The notes under the pieces were generated by a model. That model was not told the DNA's origin, made no database searches, and saw only the letters and a list, made by a program, of their open reading frames with translations. Of a stretch of 5,640 bases of DNA, positions 1 through 5,640 are shown in pieces. The stretch is from Bacteroidota bacterium. GTDB taxonomy: Bacteria; Bacteroidota; Bacteroidia; UKL13-3. The stretch's first letter is position 1; every line of letters begins with the position of its first letter. A program made the translations under genes and the position numbers. The stretch is taken from NCBI GenBank assembly GCA_947462865.1, contig CANHRW010000134.1:1-5640 (forward strand), given 5' to 3'.

Positions 1-351
1 ACTCAACAACAGTGTAATACCTGAAAAAAATGAAAGTACAGCAACAAAAAATAAAGCCTTTTTCATTTGTGTAGCCGTAATTTGACCGCTCTGAACGGCT
101 CTAGATGGCCCTTTTCTTTGAACATTGTCTGCTCCATGAATGCTGTCTCCATAGTCGTTAGCTAGGTTTGATAAAACTTGTAAAAACAATGCAGTCAACA
201 GTGTAAATAAAAATACAGTTGCATTGAATTGATGAGACAAATCGCCAATCAGCGTGCCTGCAAAAACACATGAAAACGAAAGAAATAAGGTTCTTAAACG
301 TATGGCTTGAAACCAAGCTTTAGCTGTATGAGTTGATTTTGACATATACAT
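1..351 (-). CDS. menA: 1,4-dihydroxy-2-naphthoate polyprenyltransferase MenA (3' end missing)
   Basis: MenA is an inner-membrane UbiA-family enzyme that attaches a polyprenyl chain to 1,4-dihydroxy-2-naphthoate, giving demethylmenaquinone, the next-to-last step of menaquinone synthesis. The 117 visible residues are the N-terminal part of a protein usually near 300 residues. They show AWFQAIRLRTLFLSFS (12-27) leading into the first membrane helix, a second helix at about 46-62, and the magnesium-prenyl-diphosphate motif NLANDYGDSIHGAD (62-75). The motif is followed by RKGPSRAVQSG (79-89). Spacing and residues closely resemble E. coli MenA (NLANDYGDAVKGSD...RIGPLRGMQKG, from memory). A third helix begins near 97 and runs off the window. 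Two in-frame starts exist, ATG at 351 and at 345 (ATG-TAT-ATG), 5 or 11 bases after the methyltransferase stop; neither has a clear Shine-Dalgarno sequence, and I list the longer form. The reading frame is intact to base 1. Confidence 0.93.
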   Translation of the reverse strand, partial: MYMSKSTHTAKAWFQAIRLRTLFLSFSCVFAGTLIGDLSHQFNATVFLFTLLTALFLQVLSNLANDYGDSIHGADNVQRKGPSRAVQSGQITATQMKKALFFVAVLSFFSGITLLLS

Positions 352-356
352 TTTGC

Positions 357-1001
357 TTAGCGTTTTCTGATCAAATAGAGCCCATCTCTAATGGGCAATA
401 ATACTTTTTCTATGCGGTGATCAGATTTAATTTTTTCGTTAAAGGCATGCAATAACATAGTGTCTTTGTCTGATTGCAATGCCTGTTCATCAATTACTTT
501 GCCGCTCCATAATACATTGTCTACCAAAATAAATCCACCTGGTTTGAGGTGCTCCATTACCAAATCAAAATAAGCTGCATAACTTTTTTTATCTGCATCT
601 ATAAATACCAAATCAAAGTGTTTGGGAAGTGTTCTGATAACTTGATAGGCATCTCCAATAATCAACTGAATATTGTTTTCAAAGCCTGCTTCTTTAAAAA
701 AATAATTGGCTTGGTTTTCTATTTCAGGGTTCACATCTATGGTAATTAATTTACCATTAGGAACCAAACCCTCTGCCAAACAAATGGCAGAATAACCTGT
801 AAATGTGCCAATTTCTAATATATTCTGTGGCCTTAACAAATGGCTAATTGCCGATAAAACCCTGCCTTGTAAATGTCCGCTGAGCATACGTGGTTGCAAT
901 ACATTGGCATAAGTATAGCGGTTTAATTGTTTTAAAACTGTTGACTCTTCTGAGCTATGTGCTTCGCAATATTGGTGGATATGATTGATTGATTGATCCA
1001 T
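357..1001 (-). CDS. SAM-dependent class I O-methyltransferase (CCoAOMT/COMT-like)
   Basis: This 214-residue protein transfers a methyl group from S-adenosylmethionine to a hydroxyl group, probably on a catechol-like small molecule; the substrate is unknown. The Rossmann fold shows the glycine-rich SAM motif LEIGTFTGYSA at 62-72, the acidic end of strand 2 (ITIDVNPE, Asp89), GDA at 116-118 and FIDADK at 133-138. Asp135, Asp161 and Asn162 (in LVDNVLWSG) match the three divalent-metal ligands of plant caffeoyl-CoA O-methyltransferase, including the 26-residue gap between the two aspartates. The N-terminal segment MLSGHLQGRVLS (39-50) is typical of the bacterial family. The length is normal and there is no signal peptide, so it is cytoplasmic. 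The start is set by the TAA-A-ATG junction with sprA; there is no clear Shine-Dalgarno sequence, so coupling to sprA translation is likely. It is not a UbiE/MenG-type C-methyltransferase, although menA follows. Confidence 0.93.
   Translation of the reverse strand: MDQSINHIHQYCEAHSSEESTVLKQLNRYTYANVLQPRMLSGHLQGRVLSAISHLLRPQNILEIGTFTGYSAICLAEGLVPNGKLITIDVNPEIENQANYFFKEAGFENNIQLIIGDAYQVIRTLPKHFDLVFIDADKKSYAAYFDLVMEHLKPGGFILVDNVLWSGKVIDEQALQSDKDTMLLHAFNEKIKSDHRIEKVLLPIRDGLYLIRKR
982..997. repeat. Four-copy TGAT tetranucleotide repeat at the methyltransferase start
   Basis: The plus strand carries TGAT four times in perfect tandem; on the coding strand this is ATCA x4, directly after the ATG and one G. 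It encodes most of the residues DQSINH (2-7) of the O-methyltransferase. Gain or loss of one unit would shift the frame from codon 2 onward. Four copies is short for an active phase-variable tract, so this may be chance. Confidence 0.6.
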
Positions 1002-1005
1002 TTTA
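999..1005 (-). promoter_or_regulatory. Stop-start junction sprA/O-methyltransferase (TAAAATG)
   Basis: On the coding strand the sprA stop TAA (1005-1003) is followed by one base and then the ATG (1001-999) of the methyltransferase. No purine-rich Shine-Dalgarno stretch precedes the ATG; the upstream bases encode RYTIQ of SprA. The arrangement suggests that ribosomes finishing sprA restart here, so methyltransferase expression would depend on sprA translation. That dependence is inferred from spacing only. Confidence 0.6.
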
Positions 1006-4000
1006 TTGAATGGTATAGCGCAATGAAAAACCGCCGCTAGTGATGATTGTTGGGAATGAATTAGAAGTAAATGGATTGGTTTGTTTACGGTCGTAAAATA
1101 TGCGCATCATTAGCTTTTCATTGATCATGTAATCAATAGTTGGCTTAATGCTGATGACAGATTGCCCGAGCACTGGGTCGTTACTTGGTCTGTCTAGATT
1201 TCTGATTCTGGTAATGTTTTCTCGAACGGAAATATCGAGTCTGAAATTAATGTCATTGTCAAGTACCAACTTTCTTCCACCCATTTTAAATGGTAATTCT
1301 AATTTATTGGTTTTGTATCCTATACCAAATACAAACTCTGAACCCTTTTGTTCGCTCACTTGACGGTTGCCAATTGCAAAATTTAAGGTTCTGTCCATAT
1401 TGTATTTAAAGGTAGTAGTTAAGTTATTGACCAAAGTTACATCTAATCCGATTAGCGGTCCGAATCTTTCAATTAAAGAAATATTTCGTATCACAATATT
1501 TGGTAAAAAATCGTTACTCTGTGCCAAGTTTCTCATAGTATCGACTACTGTTTGGAATCCTGCTATTGAATACGAACTCTGATACCCATGTTGTAAATTG
1601 ATATTGGAAACATATTCTTTCAAAAATTCAATTTTACTCAAACCTCCATAAGTAATTCTCCAATTTGGTAATGGGAATTTATGAAATGGGGACAAAGCAT
1701 ACGTTTCTGCCGATTGACCACTGTATGCAGCTAGAAATGCTGGTATTAAAACATCTTGATTGAACTTCCCTAAACCCGGAGGAAAAGAATCATTGAGGCC
1801 TAAGGGCAACCCTCTTTCTTCTGCAAGCCTTTTGGCAATGGTGATACGATTGGCTGCAAATTGTTTAAATACATCGCTCACCCCTTGGTCATCTTCTTTT
1901 GAAAAGGCGGTGTTGATCATAATGAAACTGATGTTGTAGTTTCCCGATTCCATGGCAGGACCAAAATCTCGGTAGGTATTGCTATCTTCATCATACCTAA
2001 AAAAGGCTGTTAAATTTTTTGAATAGCTTTTACTAGCAGACAATTCAATTCTAAAATCAGTGATGGGTTCAACCAAAGCTCTCGCATTGAGGTTTTCTTG
2101 GTAATTCATCAAATACGGATTTACCACCCTTGGGTCTTTGCTGATCCATTTGTTATCGGCAGCTCTAAAACGGTATGCAGGATCTTGAATGCCAAAAATA
2201 AAATCCCAGCCCGGTGCACCTAAATCGGCATTCTGTCCTAAATAGCCTGGTTTAGGATTAAAGCCTGGTAATTGTGTTCCTTGGGTAGTACTGTAAGAAC
2301 CACTCATATTTTTAACGGAGGTGATTAATTTAACCGGAAAACTCAACCAAAAAGGTACAGCTTGTGTTTTAGCTGGAGCGGCTTTATCAGCTTTGCCATC
2401 TCCTTTTGGGGATTTCCCTTTACTTGATTGATTACTTGCAGCAGCACCAGGTGTAAGCACCCTTCTAAACAAACCTACTTTGGTGTATAACTGAACAAAA
2501 TTCATGTTTAAATTCCATTGGTCTTGCCTTGAATTTTGTATGGTATTCCCCAAACTATCTGCTGCTGGCGGAGCTTGTAACCACTGATAATTTACAGTGT
2601 AACTGTAGCTAAATTGGGTTATCCAACTCATAAAAGGCAATTTATTAATTGGAATATTGTAATTGAGTCTAACTGTTTGGTCAAACTTGGTAGTTCTACC
2701 ACCATTCCAGAAATTCTTATAAATGCTGTCTCTCTTTTCTGGAGTATCGTCGGCAATTCTACCTGTAGGCTCATCTATTCTGGCATCAACGGTTGAATTG
2801 TAATCTATTTTTACATTACGTGTGAAATCATACCTGAACTCGTAATAACGTTTGGTGGTAAACATTTTATCGTACATAACAGGCAAACTTTCGGTTCTGG
2901 TATCGTTGATTCTGTTTAACAATTCTCCATACCTTCTATCTGCTTCAACCCTCATACCAATCATAGCCGGCAAATAATTGAAATTGATATCTTTTATAAA
3001 AGACAGATAACTTGGTTTAATAAATTTAAAAGGTTCTATGGGTTTATTGGTGAAGGTATAATTATAGGTAGCAATTCCTTTGTAGAGTTGAAGCCAGTTA
3101 TACGCCAAAGTTTGGTTACGCTTGAAAGTTTCGTTGAAAGAAAAAGTAAAACTTAGGTTTTCAATATCCCAAGGCATGGCCTTTCTAGTTCCACTTCTGT
3201 TTTTTCTAACATTGGTAAAATTGAAACCTCTGCGCATGGTATAATCATCGGCAGCTCTACTAATTTGCTGTATTCTTTCTGGGTTTGAAGTTTCGTCAAT
3301 CTCTTTTTGTAAACGGGTATCGGGGTTCAATGGATTGTAAAATGGCCTAATTAAAGTTGTACCATATGAAAAGAAAAACGGTATTGAAATACCACTCTTT
3401 ATTGGAAAAAATTTACCCAACTCGAAATTGGTTTGCAAGTCATATTGGTAATCATCGTTCATGCTTCTATCGAGCAATTTTTTATCGATACCGCCCCAAC
3501 CTACACTTTTGTACATACCAGTTACTTGTACATTTCCGAAATCAGCTAATTTGGCTTGTAACTTTCCAGTTGCAGCATCACCACCTCTTGTACTAAAGTT
3601 GGTTAATCTCAATTCATTGAACCAAATCTCTGAACACTTTGGTAAACCATCATCTGTACTCGTATTACTTATTCTTTTTGGATTTCGAATACCTACCATA
3701 AAAACCCTAACTTGGCTATAATCTGGCTGACCAACAACCGTGTAATTGGCATTCCCAACAGGCCTTGAATACCTTCCTGAAAAAGCAAAGTTTGCATTGT
3801 TTCTGGCAATTTTGGTATTGATCATTTCTTCTAGTTCAACGTTCAATTCATTTTCAGTTGGCCAAATTGCTGATGGATCTGATACATTGTTTTCTGTGAA
3901 TGTGAGAGGCACCTCATACTCATAATAATTGGTTGTTAAATCTGTACCAAACCTCATGAATGCAACTAAATCGCCTTGCTTTAATTTGTCTCTGCTTTCT

Positions 4001-5640
4001 GCATGCACAAACATGCGTAAGTTTCCATATTGTCTCAAATCAACAGTTGTATTTTTAAATACCGCTCTTGCATCTCCATCTTTGAGGTTGCAGGTTAGCA
4101 CACTTAAGGCTTGTTCATTTTGTTGAATGGGGTTAGGTGAGCTGAAATCAATTTCACGTAAAATTCCTGGGGGCATTGTATAAGGTATTGGAACCCGCTT
4201 GCTATTTTTTTCTATGTTCACAGTTGACACTACAAATTGGGTATTGTCTGTTGGGTCAATTGGCTTATGCTCTCCACCAGTTTCAAGGCTATTTAAATAC
4301 TTTCTCCAATCGGCTCTCACCAATTGTAAACTTGCAAAACGCATATTGGTTGGTTCACTAAAACCATGCATGAACATTCGGATGAAACGTATAGATTTAA
4401 AATCTGAAATATCTCCTACTTTTCGTTCGAATTCACGTACAGGAATTTTTAACTGATACCATTTTTCAGGTGCATAATTGCCATTGATAAAACGCGCATT
4501 GGCTGTTAAGGTATCTGTTACATAGTTTCTACCAATGACAAAAGCATCTCTACTAATTTCAATTTTATATTGAAAATAGGCTTCAACATCATTAACCGTA
4601 TAATCTCTATTGAGGTCTTCGTTATCTGGAACATTTGTAGCAGCTGTTGGGTATTGCTCTGGTGATTGGTCTACAGTTGGCGAATTGCCTTGGTGTCTGT
4701 TAAATTGTTTGTATCGGTCTATGACATTTAATTGCTTGTTGTCATAGTCTGTTCCTAAATAATAGTGATAATTATCATTAGAAGGATCTTGCAGTGCCTG
4801 TTGGTATACAGCAGAGGCTGTGCCAAACTTAGCTGCTAATTTTTGCAGGTATCCATTTTCAAAAAAGTTTCGCTCTTCATTGTCATCCAATCCATCTAAA
4901 CCAATATCTTGTGTAAGTCTAACTGTTGGATCAGCATCAAATGCATAATTTATCACTGGAGCTCTTGGTACCTTTCCCCAAATGGTAGAATCAGCCAATT
5001 CTTGTTGTTGTGGTGTTTTATTTTTAGGCAAACCATTTTCAGCAGAACGTCTCCCATCTTTCAATACGTCTTCTGATATGTTTCCTAAATTTAAATACAA
5101 ATATCCCTTATCTGTACTTGCTGGTTTATCTGCAAATGGATCCATCACCCAAAGTTCAATGTAATCTATATTGGCTTGTTCAAAATCGTTCTGGTCTATT
5201 TTACGCATAATACCAGCCCAATTTTTATTGGGATTTTTAAGACTACCATCTTCGTTTAAATCATCTATACTGTAGTTGTAAGGACCTTTTTCAGAGGGGA
5301 AATAAGCCAAATCTAAAGTTGGTAAAGTGGTCGGTAAACCCTGTTGAATTTGTTTACTTGGGAAAACATCTGTTTGCAACACCTCTCTCACCTTGTGATT
5401 GGACATGGCATTAGGGTCTGATTTAAGGTGTGCCGGTGTAAATACATCGTTGCGGTAAAATGTGGTTGCTATTGTATACCATGCTAAATTGGCTCTTTTA
5501 TAGCCATAATCTAATTTGCTTAGCGTATTCCCTTCCGGAAACAAATCGGGCTGTCCTTGCGGAGTGCTAGCCAATGCCCAGGTATTGCCCATCCGTAAAT
5601 CAAATGGTGTTTCTGCACCTTCAAAATCATCTACATAGGC
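1003..5640 (-). CDS. sprA: SprA/Sov, T9SS outer-membrane translocon (5' end missing)
   Basis: SprA forms the very large outer-membrane beta-barrel through which the type IX secretion system exports folded cargo; Flavobacterium johnsoniae SprA is a single-chain 36-strand barrel of about 2400 residues (established knowledge). The visible part is 1545 residues, roughly the C-terminal two thirds. Numbered from the first codon at 5640, family-typical segments are AYVDDFEGAETPFDL (1-15), PSEKGPYNY (115-123), an ANIDYIELWVMDPF block (to 169), QDIGLDGLDD (244-253), DARAVFKNTTVDLRQY (about 520-540), EIWFNELRLTN (about 670-680) and SGSYSTTQGTQLPGF (about 1110-1127). The rest is rich in alternating aromatic and polar stretches, as expected for barrel strands, and ends in FSLRYTIQ before TAA. 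An ATG at 5592 is not the start: the frame is open to the window edge and the residues before it match the family. No frameshift is visible. The stop lies one base before the methyltransferase start. Recognised from memory of the family, not by alignment. Confidence 0.96.
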   Translation of the reverse strand, partial: AYVDDFEGAETPFDLRMGNTWALASTPQGQPDLFPEGNTLSKLDYGYKRANLAWYTIATTFYRNDVFTPAHLKSDPNAMSNHKVREVLQTDVFPSKQIQQGLPTTLPTLDLAYFPSEKGPYNYSIDDLNEDGSLKNPNKNWAGIMRKIDQNDFEQANIDYIELWVMDPFADKPASTDKGYLYLNLGNISEDVLKDGRRSAENGLPKNKTPQQQELADSTIWGKVPRAPVINYAFDADPTVRLTQDIGLDGLDDNEERNFFENGYLQKLAAKFGTASAVYQQALQDPSNDNYHYYLGTDYDNKQLNVIDRYKQFNRHQGNSPTVDQSPEQYPTAATNVPDNEDLNRDYTVNDVEAYFQYKIEISRDAFVIGRNYVTDTLTANARFINGNYAPEKWYQLKIPVREFERKVGDISDFKSIRFIRMFMHGFSEPTNMRFASLQLVRADWRKYLNSLETGGEHKPIDPTDNTQFVVSTVNIEKNSKRVPIPYTMPPGILREIDFSSPNPIQQNEQALSVLTCNLKDGDARAVFKNTTVDLRQYGNLRMFVHAESRDKLKQGDLVAFMRFGTDLTTNYYEYEVPLTFTENNVSDPSAIWPTENELNVELEEMINTKIARNNANFAFSGRYSRPVGNANYTVVGQPDYSQVRVFMVGIRNPKRISNTSTDDGLPKCSEIWFNELRLTNFSTRGGDAATGKLQAKLADFGNVQVTGMYKSVGWGGIDKKLLDRSMNDDYQYDLQTNFELGKFFPIKSGISIPFFFSYGTTLIRPFYNPLNPDTRLQKEIDETSNPERIQQISRAADDYTMRRGFNFTNVRKNRSGTRKAMPWDIENLSFTFSFNETFKRNQTLAYNWLQLYKGIATYNYTFTNKPIEPFKFIKPSYLSFIKDINFNYLPAMIGMRVEADRRYGELLNRINDTRTESLPVMYDKMFTTKRYYEFRYDFTRNVKIDYNSTVDARIDEPTGRIADDTPEKRDSIYKNFWNGGRTTKFDQTVRLNYNIPINKLPFMSWITQFSYSYTVNYQWLQAPPAADSLGNTIQNSRQDQWNLNMNFVQLYTKVGLFRRVLTPGAAASNQSSKGKSPKGDGKADKAAPAKTQAVPFWLSFPVKLITSVKNMSGSYSTTQGTQLPGFNPKPGYLGQNADLGAPGWDFIFGIQDPAYRFRAADNKWISKDPRVVNPYLMNYQENLNARALVEPITDFRIELSASKSYSKNLTAFFRYDEDSNTYRDFGPAMESGNYNISFIMINTAFSKEDDQGVSDVFKQFAANRITIAKRLAEERGLPLGLNDSFPPGLGKFNQDVLIPAFLAAYSGQSAETYALSPFHKFPLPNWRITYGGLSKIEFLKEYVSNINLQHGYQSSYSIAGFQTVVDTMRNLAQSNDFLPNIVIRNISLIERFGPLIGLDVTLVNNLTTTFKYNMDRTLNFAIGNRQVSEQKGSEFVFGIGYKTNKLELPFKMGGRKLVLDNDINFRLDISVRENITRIRNLDRPSNDPVLGQSVISIKPTIDYMINEKLMMRIFYDRKQTNPFTSNSFPTIITSGGFSLRYTIQ
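2359..2448 (-). other. Low-complexity Lys/Ala/Gly/Ser/Pro insert within SprA
   Basis: Thirty codons of sprA (visible residues 1065-1094) encode a stretch made almost only of Ala, Lys, Ser, Gly and Pro, plus a few Asp, Gln, Asn and Thr, for example SSKGKSPKGDGKADKAAPAK. There are no aromatic or large hydrophobic residues, in contrast to the barrel sequence on both sides (LYTKVGLFRRVLTP before, VPFWLSFPVKLITSVKN after). It is in frame and most likely a flexible, positively charged loop between two barrel strands. Which side of the membrane it faces cannot be told from sequence alone. The family is known to vary in length near this point, so it is probably a tolerated linker and not a domain. 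Confidence 0.7.
4873..4908 (-). other. Acidic calcium-loop-like motif within SprA
   Basis: Visible residues 245-256 of SprA read DIGLDGLDDNEE. This fits the DxDxDGxxDxEE pattern of thrombospondin type 3 and EF-hand-like calcium loops at positions 1, 5, 6, 9, 11 and 12, with Gly in place of Asp at position 3. I recall a similar QDxGLDGL segment as a regular feature of SprA proteins, so it is likely structural and conserved and not strain-specific. Calcium binding is inferred from pattern only. Confidence 0.4.

Noticed and set aside
549..749. Plus-strand open frame of 66 codons with a hydrophobic, Ile/Phe/Lys-rich product.
   Set aside because: It is fully antisense to the catalytic core of the O-methyltransferase. 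The composition is what AT-rich antisense frames give by chance.
3357..3721. Two overlapping plus-strand open frames of 79 and 86 codons.
   Set aside because: They lie opposite conserved SprA coding sequence (including EIWFNELRLTN), resemble no known family, and overlap each other in different frames. They are shadows of the minus-strand gene.
4176..4456. Plus-strand open frames of 61 and 85 codons opposite sprA.
   Set aside because: Antisense to an intact, family-typical stretch of SprA, with no recognisable domain or start context.
5308..5315. Minus-strand TAGATTTG, matching the Bacteroidota -7 consensus TAnnTTTG.
   Set aside because: It lies inside the sprA coding sequence with no TTTG at the expected distance upstream and no gene start downstream. 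An 8-base loose match is expected by chance in AT-rich DNA.
1003..5592. Treating the ATG at 5592 as the true start of a 1529-residue protein.
   Set aside because: The frame is open through 5640, and the 16 codons before this ATG read AYVDDFEGAETPFDLR, a conserved internal SprA segment. The gene continues beyond the window.
1..5640. A previously undescribed system such as a defence island, retroelement, CRISPR array or mobile element.
   Set aside because: The whole window is covered by three intact or edge-truncated core genes with gaps of 1 and 5 bases. No repeat array, inverted terminal repeats, integrase, or unassigned non-coding stretch is visible.

Overview
The window comes from an AT-rich genome of the phylum Bacteroidota. 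The clearest evidence is a large part of SprA (Sov), the outer-membrane translocon of the type IX secretion system (T9SS), which is found only in this phylum. The gene starts also lack clear Shine-Dalgarno sequences, as is usual there. I cannot name the genus. A non-Flavobacterium lineage such as Chitinophagales or Sphingobacteriales is a guess.

All three genes lie on the minus strand and read from high to low coordinates, with almost no intergenic DNA. The first is sprA (5640 to 1003), whose 5' part lies outside the window; 1545 C-terminal residues are visible. One base after its stop codon comes a 214-residue SAM-dependent, metal-dependent O-methyltransferase (1001 to 357). Five bases after that stop comes menA (351 to 1), a UbiA-family 1,4-dihydroxy-2-naphthoate prenyltransferase whose 3' part runs off the window. 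The order in transcription is sprA, O-methyltransferase, menA. The spacing points to one transcript with translational coupling.

Functionally, sprA provides the secretion pore for T9SS cargo and, in gliding species, for adhesins. menA makes the membrane-bound precursor of menaquinone, the respiratory quinone of most Bacteroidota. The O-methyltransferase has all the expected cofactor and metal-binding residues but no assignable substrate. No functional link between the three is proven; this may be simple housekeeping clustering.

I found no mobile element, CRISPR array, RNA gene, terminator or convincing promoter, and no stretch over 300 bases without a gene. The window looks like ordinary core genome. 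The points worth a second look are small: a low-complexity Lys/Ala-rich insert in the SprA barrel, a calcium-loop-like acidic motif in SprA, a four-copy tetranucleotide repeat just after the methyltransferase start codon, and the tight linkage of the three genes.
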